From the NCBI RefSeq assembly GCF_003116585.1, contig NZ_QEHM01000006.1:468089-532088 (forward strand): a stretch of 64,000 nucleotides of DNA. The letters run 5' to 3'. Every line of letters starts with the position of its first letter. The stretch's first letter is position 1. The position numbers were made by a program, and so were the translations under genes. The DNA is from Albibacillus kandeliae. GTDB taxonomy: Bacteria > Pseudomonadota > Alphaproteobacteria > Rhodobacterales > Rhodobacteraceae. Positions 19,999 through 29,858 of the stretch are shown piece by piece. The notes beneath the pieces are model-generated. The model was not told the DNA's origin. It saw nothing but the letters and a program-made list of their open reading frames with translations, and did no database searches.

Positions 19999-20767
19999 TG
20001 GCCCCGCCGGGTTTCTTGCCGAGGATGATCATGCCGAGCAGGTCGTCGTCGGTGACGTCATCGACGTCCACGGTTCCGACCAGCTGGCCGTTCTTCATCA
20101 CGCTGGCGCGGTCACAGAGCTTCATCACGTCGTGGATGTCGTGGCTGATCAGGAAGATGCCGATCCCCTGCGCCTTGAGTTGCTCGATGAGTTCCGCGAC
20201 CATCTGGGTCTCGTGCGGGCCGAGGGCCGCGGTCGGTTCGTCCATGATCAGGATCTGGGCGTCGAAGTATACCGCGCGCGCGATTGCGACCGACTGGCGC
20301 TGGCCGCCGGAGAGGGCCGAGACCGGCTCGTTGAACTTTTTGAAGTTCGGGTTGAGCTTGGACATGATCTTGCGGGTCTCGGCCTCCATGGCGTCGTCGT
20401 CGACGAGCCCGAAGGACGTGACCAGTTCGCGGCCAAGGAAGAGGTTCGAGGCGGCATCGAGATTGTCGGCCAGCGCGAGGGTCTGGTAGATCGTCTCGAT
20501 CTTGTAGCGCCGCGCGTCGCGCGGGTTGGTGATCGTCGCCTTCTCGCCCCGGATCAGGATATCGCCCGAGTCGGCCTGATAGGCGCCCGAGAGGATCTTG
20601 ATCAGGGTCGACTTGCCCGCGCCGTTGTGACCCAGCAGGCCGACGACCTCGCCCGCGTGCAGGTCGACGCTGACATGATCCACCGCGTGCACACCGCCGA
20701 AGCTGATGCAGATGTCGCGCATCTCGACAAGTTTCTCGCCGACGGCTGCCTTGTTGGTGTCTGCCAT
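19991..20767 (-). CDS. xylG: Sugar ABC transporter ATP-binding protein, single-domain XylG type
   Basis: 258 residues with one nucleotide-binding domain: Walker [10 protein letters not shown] (46-54), signature LSGGQRQ (152-158), Walker B LIMDEPT and the switch His in ISHD. Classical XylG, RbsA and MglA are about 500 residues with two such domains; this half-size form would have to work as a homodimer. Two ATG codons lie next to the permease stop; I prefer the one at 20767, which has a GGGGGG tract seven bases before it, over the one at 20773 that overlaps the permease stop. Confidence 0.88.
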   Translation of the reverse strand: MADTNKAAVGEKLVEMRDICISFGGVHAVDHVSVDLHAGEVVGLLGHNGAGKSTLIKILSGAYQADSGDILIRGEKATITNPRDARRYKIETIYQTLALADNLDAASNLFLGRELVTSFGLVDDDAMEAETRKIMSKLNPNFKKFNEPVSALSGGQRQSVAIARAVYFDAQILIMDEPTAALGPHETQMVAELIEQLKAQGIGIFLISHDIHDVMKLCDRASVMKNGQLVGTVDVDDVTDDDLLGMIILGKKPGGANA

Positions 20768-20769
20768 GA

Positions 20770-22071
20770 TCATGCCCCCCCGGTGCGTTTGCGGTAGATG
20801 ATGTCGATGAGCACGGCGAGCACGAGAACGCCGCCGACCACGATGTTCTGCAGCGGCGCGTCGACGCCGACCATGGCCATGCCCGATTGCAGCGACTGCA
20901 TGATCAGCGCGCCGAGAATGGCGCCGTGGATGGTGCCGACCCCGCCCGCGAGCGCGGTGCCGCCGATCACGGCCGCCGCGATCACGCGGAGTTCGTCCAG
21001 CGTGCCGATGTCGTTCGAGTGGTTGGTCAGGCGGGCCGAGGCGACCACTGCCGAGATGGCGCAGAGCGCGCCCATCAGCGCAAAAATCTTGACCGTCAGC
21101 CAGCGGGTGTTGATGCCCGAGAGCTCGGCCGCGTCCGGGTTGCCGCCGGTGGCAAAGATGTAGCGGCCGAACCGGGTGCGACGGGCCAGGATGGTCATGC
21201 CGATGGCGAGCGCGATCAGCAGCAGGACGGAGTACGGGATGCCGTAGGACTGGGTAAAGCCCTCGGGCATGGTCTCGCCCCGCAGTTCGAAGATGCGCTC
21301 GAGGCGGCGGGTCGGGATCTCGTAGGCGTTCAGGATGGCGACGAAGCCAAGGATGGCGATGGCCATGATCGCGGCGACGACGCCCTCGGCCCACATCGGT
21401 TTGACTGGGAAGCCGTGTTTGACCTTGTTGCGGCGCGCATTGAACAGGCCGTAGAGCGCGGCCAGCAGGGCGATGATCCCCACGACCCACGAGGCGGTGT
21501 TGCCAAGCGTGCCGTTGATGCCGCCGAATTTCTGGAAGGTCTCGTCGAGCGGGCCGATGGTCTTGCCGCTTGTGATGTACCAGGCGACGTTGCGCCAGAC
21601 CAGCAGGCCGCCGAGGGTCACGATGAAGGCGGGGATCGCGAGATAGCCGACCAGCCACCCCTGGAAGGCGCCGATCGCGATGCCGGTCAGCAGGCCGACG
21701 ATGATGCTGAGCCAGGGGATCAGCGGATGGCCCAGCCCGAGGCCGAGCGCATCGGGCAGCCAGCTGGTCTGGGTCATCGCCATGACGGCGGAACAGGTGG
21801 CCAGCAGCGCACCGACGGAGAGGTCGATGTGGCGGGTCACGATGATGAAGACCATGCCGGTGGCCATGATCGCAACGCTGACGGTCTGAATCGTGAGGTT
21901 GAAGATGTTGCGCGGCGTCAGGAAGCGCCCGTCGGTCAACACGTTGAACACCAGGCACACCAGGATGAAGGCGCCGACCATGCCCAGCAGGCGCATGTCG
22001 ATCTCGAGTGTCTGGAAGAAATTCTTGCGGGCCGGCCCTGCGGGCGCGGTTCCGGTCTTGGACTGGTCCAT
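20770..22071 (-). CDS. xylH: Sugar ABC transporter permease XylH
   Basis: 433 residues with about ten or more membrane segments, of the ribose/xylose permease family (BPD_transp_2). The first segment follows [12 protein letters not shown], and the diagnostic [11 protein letters not shown] motif is present. The length and the long central loop with [11 protein letters not shown] are typical of XylH rather than RbsC. It lies between the binding protein and ATPase genes on the same strand. Confidence 0.9.
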   Translation of the reverse strand: MDQSKTGTAPAGPARKNFFQTLEIDMRLLGMVGAFILVCLVFNVLTDGRFLTPRNIFNLTIQTVSVAIMATGMVFIIVTRHIDLSVGALLATCSAVMAMTQTSWLPDALGLGLGHPLIPWLSIIVGLLTGIAIGAFQGWLVGYLAIPAFIVTLGGLLVWRNVAWYITSGKTIGPLDETFQKFGGINGTLGNTASWVVGIIALLAALYGLFNARRNKVKHGFPVKPMWAEGVVAAIMAIAILGFVAILNAYEIPTRRLERIFELRGETMPEGFTQSYGIPYSVLLLIALAIGMTILARRTRFGRYIFATGGNPDAAELSGINTRWLTVKIFALMGALCAISAVVASARLTNHSNDIGTLDELRVIAAAVIGGTALAGGVGTIHGAILGALIMQSLQSGMAMVGVDAPLQNIVVGGVLVLAVLIDIIYRKRTGGA

Positions 22072-22094
22072 TGGAATGTCCTGGCTGTCTGGTC

Positions 22095-22122
22095 GCCCTG
22101 CCCCCTCAGCTGGGGACAGGGC
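22095..22122 (-). promoter_or_regulatory. Hairpin between xylF and xylH
   Basis: GCCCTG pairs with CAGGGC, extended by CCCC/GGGG with one bulged base. It lies in the 85-base gap after the binding-protein gene. Such intercistronic stems usually stabilise the upstream message or let only part of transcription continue, giving more binding protein than membrane components; that role is inferred. Confidence 0.5.
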
Positions 22123-22156
22123 TCTTGAGCTTACGAATAAGCGACGAGTGGCGAAC

Positions 22157-23179
22157 TTAGTTGCAGGGGGCGACCGCTGCGGTCACGCCCTGGCACAGCG
22201 AATCCTGGTCGATCCAGCCGGCATCCACGACGACGTTCAGGTTGTCCTTGGTGATCGGGATCGGGTTCAGGAACTCGGCCCAGAGCGTGGTGCCCGCGGG
22301 GCTGGTCCACTCCTCGGCTCCGTCGATCTCGCCCATCTTGGCACCACCGGCCAGCTTGAGCGCGATTTCGGCAGCCGCCTTGCCCAGTTCGCGCGAGTCC
22401 TTCCAGACGCTGACGGTCTGGGTGCCCTTGGCGACACGGTTCAGCGCGGCAAAGTCGGCGTCCTGCCCGGAAACCGGGATGCCTTCCATGCCCTGCGCGG
22501 TCAGCGCCGCGACGACGCCGCCGGCGGTGCCGTCGTTGGAGGCCACCACGGCGTCGACGTCATTGTCGTTGGCCGTCAGGATCTGCTCCATGTTGCGCTG
22601 CGCGTTGGCGGGCAGCCAGCCGTCGGTATAGGCCTCGGCCACGATCTTGATCTTGCCGGAGTCGATCGCCTCCTGCAGGACCTCCTGCTGACCGCCACGG
22701 AGGAAGTCCGCGTTCGGGTCGGTGGGCGAGCCCTTGATCATCACGTAGTTGCCTTCGGGCTGGGCTTCCAGCACGGCGCGGGCCTGCATGCGGCCGACCT
22801 CGATGTTGTCGAAGGTCAGGTAGAAGGCGCGCTCGTCCTCGATCAGACGGTCATAGCCGACGACCGGGATACCTTCGGCGGCGGCGGCAGCCACGGCGGG
22901 GCCGATGGCCTGCGTGTCCTGCGCGAGGATGATCAGCGCGTCGGCGCCCTGGGCGATCAGGCTTTCCACGTCGGAGAGCTGCTTGGACGACGAGCTTTGC
23001 GCATCGGCCGAGATATAGGTCGCCCCGGCGGCTTCCAGCGCCTTCTTGATGGCCGCCTCGTCGGTTTTCCAGCGCTCTTCCTGGAAGTTCGACCAGCTCA
23101 CACCGACGGTCTGGGCCATCGCGGCAGAGCTCATCATTGCGCCGACGAAGATCGCCGTCGCGGTTGCACGGATTTTCAT
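22157..23179 (-). CDS. xylF: Periplasmic xylose-binding protein of sugar ABC transporter
   Basis: 340 residues with a cleavable signal peptide ending SSAAMA. The mature part is a periplasmic-binding fold of type I, with VGYDRLIEDERAFYLTFDN, the family hallmark of XylF, followed by GSPTDPNADFLRGGQ. It delivers xylose, and perhaps glucose, to XylH. The start at 23179 is fixed by GGAGGAGAAT directly upstream; the longer open frame covers the operator region. The gene is divergent from xylR, with the palindromic operator in between. Confidence 0.9.
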   Translation of the reverse strand: MKIRATATAIFVGAMMSSAAMAQTVGVSWSNFQEERWKTDEAAIKKALEAAGATYISADAQSSSSKQLSDVESLIAQGADALIILAQDTQAIGPAVAAAAAEGIPVVGYDRLIEDERAFYLTFDNIEVGRMQARAVLEAQPEGNYVMIKGSPTDPNADFLRGGQQEVLQEAIDSGKIKIVAEAYTDGWLPANAQRNMEQILTANDNDVDAVVASNDGTAGGVVAALTAQGMEGIPVSGQDADFAALNRVAKGTQTVSVWKDSRELGKAAAEIALKLAGGAKMGEIDGAEEWTSPAGTTLWAEFLNPIPITKDNLNVVVDAGWIDQDSLCQGVTAAVAPCN

Positions 23180-23251
23180 ATTCTCCTCCACGTTTATTGC
23201 ACCGCTGCAGATGAATCCCCTTGCAGGGTGGGTTCGGGCATCGTGATCCAT

Positions 23252-23274
23252 TTTAATTTGAAAATCAAATTAAA
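23252..23274. promoter_or_regulatory. XylR (ROK) operator in the xylF-xylR intergenic region
   Basis: TTTAATTTGA, three A residues, then TCAAATTAAA: a perfect 10-bp inverted repeat with 3-bp spacer, AT-rich in a GC-rich genome. A second copy with the same outer arms lies upstream of xylB at 31346-31368. The placement between a ROK regulator and its divergent sugar operon makes it the likely binding site of that regulator. Binding is inferred, not shown. Confidence 0.8.
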
Positions 23275-23382
23275 TTGTCTACCCTGTGCGCAGTACCGTA
23301 AAAAGTGTTAACCTGACCCTGGGGGCGAAAGCAGGCATCCGCGCGCGACGAGCGCCGGAGGCGGAAAGGCGACACCTGAGAA

Positions 23383-24588
23383 ATGGCTGTTATGCAAAGA
23401 GAATACGGACGCCGGCGGCTGTTGCAGGAGATCCGGAAGGCGGGGAACATTCCCCGGATCGAGCTGGCGGATCTGACTGGCATTAGCCGGGCGACCGTCA
23501 CCACCATTACCGCGGAGCTGCTGCAGAACGGGCTGATCGAGGAGGTCCCGCGTGCCGACGATGAGGGCGACGCCCGGCGCGGCCGCCCCCGGGTGGCGCT
23601 CAAGATTCGCGGCGCCGCGCACCTTGTCGTGGGTGTGAAGGTTTCGCACCAGCAGCTTTCTCTGGTGCTGATGGATTTCGAGGGCAACCAGCTGGCCGAG
23701 CTGGAAACCGAGATGGACAAGCCCGTCTATCCGCCCGACGAGCTTGCCTCGGTGCTGGCGGAAGCTGTGAAACGGCTGGCGCGCAAGGCGGGCCACGCGA
23801 TGCGGGACATCTCGGGCGTGGGCCTTGGCATCGCCGGGATCGTCGAGGCGGAACAAGGGGTTATCTACTGGTCCCCCTCCCTCACCCAGCGCAACGTGGA
23901 GTTCGGCCGCCTGCTGAGCCTGCGGCTCGGCCGCCCCGCCTTTGTCGACAACGACGCCAACCTCGTGGCGGTGGCCGAGAAGAGTTTCGGCCTCGGGCAG
24001 GACCATTCCGACTTCCTCGTCGTCACCATCGAATCCGGCGTCGGCATGGGCATGGTGATCAACGGCGAGCTCTACCGCGGCACCCGTGGCTGCGGCGCCG
24101 AATTCGGCCATACCAAGGTGCATCTGGACGGCGCGCTCTGCCGCTGCGGCCAGCGCGGCTGTCTCGAAGCCTATGTGGCCGACTACGCCCTGCTGCGCGA
24201 GGCGCAGACGCTGATGGGCTTTGACACGAGGCTGTCTTCGGGCGAGCGGGTCGAAGCGCTGCTGACCGCTGCCCGCGAGGGCGACGACATGGCAGGCCGC
24301 GTGGTCAGCCGCGCGGGGCGGGTCTTTGCCCTTGGTCTCGCAAACCTGGTGAACATCTTCGACCCCGAGCTGATCATCCTCGCGGGTGAGCAGATGCAGT
24401 CCGATCACCTCTATGCCGAGGAGGTCATCGAGGAGATGCGCAAGTCGATCGTGCAGGTCGACAAGGCCCCGCCCGAGGTGGTGGTGCACCGCTGGGGCAA
24501 CCTGATGTGGGCGCGCGGCGCGGCCGCCTATGCGCTCGACAAGGTCTCGCAGCTGGCGCTGGAAGGACTGGGAGAGAACGCAGCCTGA
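23383..24588 (+). CDS. xylR: ROK-family transcriptional regulator of the xylose locus
   Basis: 401 residues. Residues about 10-55 form a winged helix-turn-helix (IELADLTGISRATVTTITAEL), and the rest is a ROK sugar-binding domain. The sugar-binding VDNDAN is at 188-193, and the zinc motif has His243 in EFGH plus CRCGQRGC at 253-260. The N-terminal kinase ATP loop is missing, as in Mlc/NagC/XylR repressors. It is divergent from xylFHG-glk, and two matching palindromes mark probable targets. Repression relieved by xylose is the expected mode. Confidence 0.88.
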   Translation: MAVMQREYGRRRLLQEIRKAGNIPRIELADLTGISRATVTTITAELLQNGLIEEVPRADDEGDARRGRPRVALKIRGAAHLVVGVKVSHQQLSLVLMDFEGNQLAELETEMDKPVYPPDELASVLAEAVKRLARKAGHAMRDISGVGLGIAGIVEAEQGVIYWSPSLTQRNVEFGRLLSLRLGRPAFVDNDANLVAVAEKSFGLGQDHSDFLVVTIESGVGMGMVINGELYRGTRGCGAEFGHTKVHLDGALCRCGQRGCLEAYVADYALLREAQTLMGFDTRLSSGERVEALLTAAREGDDMAGRVVSRAGRVFALGLANLVNIFDPELIILAGEQMQSDHLYAEEVIEEMRKSIVQVDKAPPEVVVHRWGNLMWARGAAAYALDKVSQLALEGLGENAA

Positions 24589-24609
24589 GGGCGCGAAGGG
24601 GAGGACGGG

Positions 24610-26166
24610 ATGACCTACGAGACCGCGCGGAGGCGTCGCGCCCCCGCCCTCTGCTCTGCGGCCCTGATCGGCTGCGCCGCCGTCCCGGCCATTGCCGGAC
24701 CCCGGTTCGAGCCGGTGGCGATCCCCGAACACGTCTATGACGGCGGCTGGGAGCATTTCGTCGGCGGCGGGCTGGCGGTCTTCGACTGTTCCGGCGACGG
24801 GCTGCCCGAACTGCTGGCGGCAGGCGGCACGAACCCGATGACCCTGCTGCGCAATACCTCACACCCCGGCGGCGCGCTGACCTTCGAGGCCGCCGCGCCC
24901 GGGGCGCTGAGCCTGACCGGGGTCTCCGGTGCCTACCCGCTCGACATCGACGGCGATGGTCTGCTCGACCTCGCGGTGCTGCGGGTCGGTGAGAACGTGC
25001 TGCTGAAAGGCGGGCCCGACTGCAGCTTTGCCCCCTTCGAGGGGCTCGGGTTCGAGGGCGGCGAGGACTGGACCACCGCCTTCTCGGCCACCTGGGAGGC
25101 GGGGCAGAGCCTGCCGACCCTCGCCTTTGGCAACTACGTTGACCGCGACGCCCCCAACGGGCCGTTCCGGGCCTGCGACGACAATGCACTCTACCGCCCC
25201 GAGGGAGCGACCTACGGCGCGCCGGAAGTGCTGGCGCCCGGCTACTGCCCGCTGTCGATGCTGTTCTCGGACTGGGGGCGGCAGGGCCGTGCGGACCTGC
25301 GCATCAGCAACGACCGCCACTACTACGTCGATGCCGGGTCCGAGCAGCTCTGGGCCATGACCACCCCGCCCCGGCTCTACACCGAGGCGGACGGCTGGCA
25401 GACCCACAAGCTCTGGGGCATGGGGATCGCCACCCGCGACATAGACCGCGACGGCGATCAGGACGTGTTCCTGACCTCGATGGGCGACCAGCGCCTGCAG
25501 GTGCTGGTCGACAGCGCCGCCGGGCCGCGGTTCGAGGACGTGCCCTACGCCCTCGGCACCACCGCGACGGCGCCCTACACGGGCGGCGACGGGCGCCCCT
25601 CGACCGGGTGGCACGTGGCCTTCGGCGACGTGGACCTCGACGGGCGCGACGACATCTTCATCACCAAGGGCAACGTCGAGCAGATGCCCGACAGCGCCTG
25701 GGACGACCCCAACAACCTGCTGATGCAGGGCGAGGACGGCCGCTTTGTCGAAGCGGGTCTCGAGGCGGGGCTTGCCAGCCTCCTGCGCGGGCGCGGCGGT
25801 GCTCTCGCCGACCTGAATGGCGACGGGCTGCTGGACGTGGCGGTGGTGAACCGGCGCGGCCCGATGGAGGTCTGGCAGAACGTGACCGAGACGCCGGGCC
25901 ACTGGCTCGAGGTCGCCCTGAGCCAGCCTGCCCCCAACACGCGCGCCATCGGCGCGTGGATCGAACTCGACGACGGCACCGGCTCGCGCCTGCGCGAGAT
26001 CACCGTCGGTGGCGGCCACGCTGGCGGCGCGGCGGTAGCAGAACATTTCGGGCTGGGTGCAGCTGCGACGGCGCGGCTGCGGGCGATCTGGCCGGACGGC
26101 ACGATCTCGCCCTGGTCCGAGGTCGCGGCGGATCGCCTGGTGACGATCACCCGGCAGGACCGATAG
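24610..26166 (+). CDS. FG-GAP/ASPIC-UnbV repeat protein (CRTAC1-like), exported
   Basis: 518 residues with a signal peptide ending PAIAG. Several FG-GAP/VCBS blades carry calcium-type DxDxDG motifs: DCSGDGLPE, DIDGDGLLD, DRDGDQDVF, DVDLDGRDD and DLNGDGLLD. The C-terminus is an ASPIC/UnbV domain (GHWLEVAL, then NTRAIGAWIEL and the IWPDGT motif). It forms a periplasmic or outer beta-propeller. It starts 21 bases after xylR on the same strand, so it is probably co-transcribed, and it converges on a di-heme peroxidase/MauG-type gene. The function is unknown; binding partners of this family are often heme peroxidases by gene context. Confidence 0.8.
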   Translation: MTYETARRRRAPALCSAALIGCAAVPAIAGPRFEPVAIPEHVYDGGWEHFVGGGLAVFDCSGDGLPELLAAGGTNPMTLLRNTSHPGGALTFEAAAPGALSLTGVSGAYPLDIDGDGLLDLAVLRVGENVLLKGGPDCSFAPFEGLGFEGGEDWTTAFSATWEAGQSLPTLAFGNYVDRDAPNGPFRACDDNALYRPEGATYGAPEVLAPGYCPLSMLFSDWGRQGRADLRISNDRHYYVDAGSEQLWAMTTPPRLYTEADGWQTHKLWGMGIATRDIDRDGDQDVFLTSMGDQRLQVLVDSAAGPRFEDVPYALGTTATAPYTGGDGRPSTGWHVAFGDVDLDGRDDIFITKGNVEQMPDSAWDDPNNLLMQGEDGRFVEAGLEAGLASLLRGRGGALADLNGDGLLDVAVVNRRGPMEVWQNVTETPGHWLEVALSQPAPNTRAIGAWIELDDGTGSRLREITVGGGHAGGAAVAEHFGLGAAATARLRAIWPDGTISPWSEVAADRLVTITRQDR

Positions 26167-26195
26167 CCACGCGGCGGCGTCGAAGGTGGCTTTGT

Positions 26196-26259
26196 GAGTA
26201 TTTGAGAAGAGAAGAAATGGGATGGACAAACCCAGTTCTTCTTTCCTTCTCAAATACTC
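26196..26259. terminator. Long hairpin between convergent CRTAC1-like and MauG-like genes
   Basis: GAGTATTTGAGAAG (26196-26209) and CTTCTCAAATACTC (26246-26259) form a perfect 14-bp stem, with extra pairing of AGAAG/CTTCT inside and a loop of up to 36 bases. Being symmetric and between convergent stops, it may terminate both transcripts. The long AT-rich stem differs from the GC-rich terminators nearby. Confidence 0.6.
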
Positions 26260-26295
26260 AAATCGCCCCCTCGGCAAAGAGGCAGACGCCGGGTT

Positions 26296-27591
26296 TCAGC
26301 GCTCCACCGGCAAACCGCTCGGCAGGCTCTCGGGCACGCCGAGGCGTCCGTCGATGCTGGGCTGATCCGTCAGGGCTCCGAGAAATGCGAGAAGGTTGGC
26401 GACCTCGGCATCGCTGAGCTCCATCGGGGCGAGGCTGTTGGCGGCGGCGATGGCCTCGATCTCCTCGGGGCGGTCGAGCACCCAGGTGTCTTCGACGGCG
26501 AGCGCGGGCAGAATGGCCTGGGCCGGGTCATAAGCCCGCAGGCTGGCGACGGGGGCGAGGTGGTGGCGGACCACCGCCTCGAGCGAGGCATAGGCGCCGT
26601 CGTGGCCGTAGGGCGCGGTGGCGGTCACGTTGCGCAGGCTGGGGGTGCGGAAGGCGTAGGCGTCCTTGGGATCGCCCGTCACCCGCAAACGCCCCACATC
26701 GCGGGCGTGGCGCTCGAAGCGGGCGGCCTTGCCGGGGCCGAGCTGGGGCATGGCGATGGCGTGGAAGTCGTGGTCGGTCTGGAAGCGGCCCGCGTGGCAG
26801 CCGTCGCAGCCCGCCTTGCCGTAGAAGAGCTCCATCCCCGCCGCCGCGTCGAGCGCGAGCGGCTCGCCGGTGCGCAGGTAGCGGTCGAAGGGGCTGTCGT
26901 CGGCGCGCCATTCGAAGGCGATGAAGTCAGCCATCACGTTGGCGATGTCGGCGAAGTGCAGCGGGCGGGGGCCGATCACCTTGTCGAACTGCTCGCGATA
27001 CGCGGAGATCGCCTCGACCCGGGCGGTGAGCGTTTCCCATGCCCCGCCCTTACCGGTGATGAAGCCCTGGCGCACCGCCTGCGAGACATCGCTTTCGGCG
27101 TAGTGGCCTGCCATCTCGTCGGGCGAGAGGACCGGGAACATGGCCTGCGCCGAGAGGGCGTTGCGGAAGCCCTCGGCCATGTCGGGGCCAAGCGGGGTGC
27201 GGATGCCGTGGGGTCGGGAGGGATCGTCTTCCAGCCGTCCGTCGTGGAAGAAGCGGGTGAACTCGGTGGCGCCGAGATTGAAGAGCGCCGGTGCGTTCCG
27301 TGGGATGCGTTCCTCGGGGAGGTTCGCCGGGTCGGTCACGCGGTCCGGGCCGAGGCCGATGCCGCCATCGCCGAGCCCCAGCGAGAGCCCGTCGGAGGTG
27401 GCGAAGCGGGGGTGGTGGCAGGTGGCGCAGGAGACGTCGCGGTTGCCCGAGAGGATCGGGTCGTAGAACAGCAGCTGACCGAGCTTGACCGAGGCCATGT
27501 CGGTCTCGGGGAACTCGGCCTCGGTGCGGGGCAGCGGCCCGGCGAGGGCCGGCGCCGCCGCCAGCAGCGCCGCGAGGCCAAGGGCCCTCAT
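26296..27591 (-). CDS. Di-heme cytochrome c peroxidase / MauG-family protein
   Basis: 431 residues with a signal peptide ending PALAG. Two covalent heme sites are seen: CATCH at residues 55-59 and CDGCH at 262-266, the spacing expected of the CcpA/MauG family. The C-terminal segment has the RTPSLRNVTATAPYGHDGAY motif of this group. It is periplasmic and either reduces peroxide or oxidises a protein substrate as MauG does. Its ATG overlaps the stop of galM (ATGA at 27588-27591), so it is translated as part of the xylBA-galM operon, an odd place for such an enzyme. Confidence 0.85.
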   Translation of the reverse strand: MRALGLAALLAAAPALAGPLPRTEAEFPETDMASVKLGQLLFYDPILSGNRDVSCATCHHPRFATSDGLSLGLGDGGIGLGPDRVTDPANLPEERIPRNAPALFNLGATEFTRFFHDGRLEDDPSRPHGIRTPLGPDMAEGFRNALSAQAMFPVLSPDEMAGHYAESDVSQAVRQGFITGKGGAWETLTARVEAISAYREQFDKVIGPRPLHFADIANVMADFIAFEWRADDSPFDRYLRTGEPLALDAAAGMELFYGKAGCDGCHAGRFQTDHDFHAIAMPQLGPGKAARFERHARDVGRLRVTGDPKDAYAFRTPSLRNVTATAPYGHDGAYASLEAVVRHHLAPVASLRAYDPAQAILPALAVEDTWVLDRPEEIEAIAAANSLAPMELSDAEVANLLAFLGALTDQPSIDGRLGVPESLPSGLPVER

Positions 27592-28532
27592 GGCGTCACC
27601 CTGAGCGCGAGGCACTGACGGTAGGGTGCGTCGGGGGCCGCGATGGATTGCGGAAAAGCGGGGTGGTTGACCGCGTTGGGCCAGCCCTGCGGTTCGAGGC
27701 AGAGGCCGTGAAAGGGGGCATGGGCGCTGCCGTGCAGCGGCCCGATATAGGCGCCGGTATAGGCTTGCAGGCAGGGCTGGTCGCTGACCATCCGCATCTC
27801 CCTCCCGCCCGGCGCGGTGAGGATCACCGGGCTCTCCTCCGTTGCGGCGAGCCTAGCATAGGTCATGTCGAGTCCGGAACTCTCCGGATCGGCCTCGGCG
27901 ATGGTTCTGCCGGACCGCAGGTCCAGGGGGGTGCCCGCCACCGGCTCGGTCCGCTCGGTCGCGACGTTCGCGGCGTCGCTGACCACGCGGGTGTCGGCGG
28001 GGACACGCAGGTGGTGGCCCCAGATCGTGCCCTGCCCCGCGAGGTTGTAATAGGAATGCTGGGCAAGGCTGACCGGCGTCGGGTGGTCGGCCTCGGCGGC
28101 CATGTCGTAGGTGAGCCAGCCGTTTTCGAGCCGGATGGTGACGGTGAGGTCAAGCCGCCCCGGAAAGCCCTGGTCTCCGTGCTCGGAAGTCAGACGCAGC
28201 TCGACGGCGCGGGCACCGTCGGTCTCCATCTGCCAGAGCCGGGTATGGATGCCCCCTGCCCCGCCGTGGAGGCAGTTGGGCGGCTCGCTGGCGTCGACCT
28301 GCCAGCGGGTGCCGTCGAGGATAAAGGCGGCGCCGCCGATACGGCCCGCGACCCGACCGACGATGGCGCCGAGGAACATCGGGTTCTGGCGGTAGTCCCC
28401 GGCCTTGTCGTAGCCGAGGACGATGTTGGTGCCGTCGCGCATCTCCCAGCTCTGGGTGATGCAGCCGAGGTTGAGGAGGGCGACCCGCTGGCCGCCGTCC
28501 TCGAGAACATGGCGCCGGATCTCCTCCCCCAT
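27588..28532 (-). CDS. galM: Aldose 1-epimerase (mutarotase)
   Basis: 314 residues. It interconverts alpha and beta anomers of aldoses, here presumably xylose or glucose before isomerisation or phosphorylation. Catalytic residues are visible: His89 in LHGG, His159 in AQHSYYNLAG and Glu280 in LCLEPQGWPNAVN. A GGGGGAGGAG ribosome site precedes the ATG. It lies eight bases after xylA and overlaps the downstream MauG-like gene. Confidence 0.9.
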   Translation of the reverse strand: MGEEIRRHVLEDGGQRVALLNLGCITQSWEMRDGTNIVLGYDKAGDYRQNPMFLGAIVGRVAGRIGGAAFILDGTRWQVDASEPPNCLHGGAGGIHTRLWQMETDGARAVELRLTSEHGDQGFPGRLDLTVTIRLENGWLTYDMAAEADHPTPVSLAQHSYYNLAGQGTIWGHHLRVPADTRVVSDAANVATERTEPVAGTPLDLRSGRTIAEADPESSGLDMTYARLAATEESPVILTAPGGREMRMVSDQPCLQAYTGAYIGPLHGSAHAPFHGLCLEPQGWPNAVNHPAFPQSIAAPDAPYRQCLALRVTP

Positions 28533-28540
28533 TGCCGTGC

Positions 28541-29848
28541 TCAGACGAAGCGGTTGACGTAATTTTCCAGCTGCTCCTGACGGCCAGAGCGCGGCTCGGG
28601 TGCGATCTCGCCGCCGTGAACGCGGGCGAAGATGCTGTCGAAGTCGCTGTCGAGCATGGCTTTGGCCTCGGGCGTTGCCCAGCCCGCGTAGCGGTCGGCG
28701 AGCGCCTTTTCCAAGCCGCCGTCTTCCAGCATCGCGGCGGCGGCCTTGAGGCCACGGGCGCAGATGTCCATGCCGCCGATGTGGCCCGCGATCAGGTCCT
28801 CGGCGTCGAGCGACTGGCGGCGCAGCTTGGCGTCGAAGTTGGTGCCGCCGGTGGTGAAGCCGCCGGACTTGAGGATGTGGTAGTAGGCCAGCGCCACCTC
28901 GGGCACGTTGTTGGGGAACTGGTCGGTGTCCCAGCCGGACTGGTAATCGTTGCGGTTCATGTCGATGGAGCCGAGCATCCCCTCGGCGGTTGCCACCGCG
29001 ATCTCGTGCTCGAAGCTGTGACCGGCGAGGATCGCGTGGCCCTGTTCGAGGTTCAGCTTGACCTCGTTCTCCAACCCGTACTTGCGCAGGAAGCCGATGC
29101 AGGTGGCGGCATCGAAGTCGTACTGGTGCTTGGAGGGTTCCTGCGGCTTGGGCTCGACGAGGATGGTGCCCTTGAAACCGATCTTGTGCTTGTATTCGAC
29201 CACCATGTTCAGGAAGCGGCCCATGTGGTCCAGTTCCTGCCCGAGGTCGGTGTTGAGCAGGGTTTCATAGCCCTCGCGGCCGCCCCAGAGCACGTAGTTC
29301 TCGCCGCCGAGGCGGTGGGTGGCGTCCATGCACATCTTTACCGTCGCGGCGGCATAGGCGAAGACATCCGGGTCGGGGTTGGTCGAGGCGCCTGCCATCC
29401 AGCGGCGGTGGCCGAACATGTTCGCGGTGCCCCAGAGCAGCTTGGTCTTGCGGGTCGACATCTTGTCTTCGAAATAGTCGATCACGCCCTGGAAGCGGTC
29501 GAAGCTCTCGGCAAAGCTGTCGCCCTCGGGGCGGATGTCGGCGTCGTGCCAGCAGAAGTAGGGCGCGCCGAGGATGTCGAACATGTCGAAGGCCACGTCG
29601 GCCTTGACCTTGGCGTTCTCCACCGCGTCCTGCGGGTACCACGGGCGCTGGAAGGTCTGGCCGCCGAAGGGGTCGCCGCCCTCCCACGCGAAGGAGTGCC
29701 AGTAGGCGACGGCGAAGCGGAGGTGATCCTCCATCCGCTTGCCCATGACCACCTCGTCCGGGTTGTAGTGGCGGAAGGCCAGCGGGTTGTCGCTGTCGGG
29801 TCCCTCGTACTGGACGGGGGCGATATCGGCAAAGAACGGATGGGTCAT
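28541..29848 (-). CDS. xylA: Xylose isomerase
   Basis: 435 residues, a class II enzyme by length. The two family signatures are present: LWGGREGYE and [15 protein letters not shown], which hold the metal-binding Glu and the conserved His. It converts xylose to xylulose in the cytoplasm. The start follows the xylB stop by ten bases, so both are in one operon controlled from the palindrome at 31346-31368. Confidence 0.95.
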   Translation of the reverse strand: MTHPFFADIAPVQYEGPDSDNPLAFRHYNPDEVVMGKRMEDHLRFAVAYWHSFAWEGGDPFGGQTFQRPWYPQDAVENAKVKADVAFDMFDILGAPYFCWHDADIRPEGDSFAESFDRFQGVIDYFEDKMSTRKTKLLWGTANMFGHRRWMAGASTNPDPDVFAYAAATVKMCMDATHRLGGENYVLWGGREGYETLLNTDLGQELDHMGRFLNMVVEYKHKIGFKGTILVEPKPQEPSKHQYDFDAATCIGFLRKYGLENEVKLNLEQGHAILAGHSFEHEIAVATAEGMLGSIDMNRNDYQSGWDTDQFPNNVPEVALAYYHILKSGGFTTGGTNFDAKLRRQSLDAEDLIAGHIGGMDICARGLKAAAAMLEDGGLEKALADRYAGWATPEAKAMLDSDFDSIFARVHGGEIAPEPRSGRQEQLENYVNRFV

Positions 29849-29858
29849 GGCGGAACTT

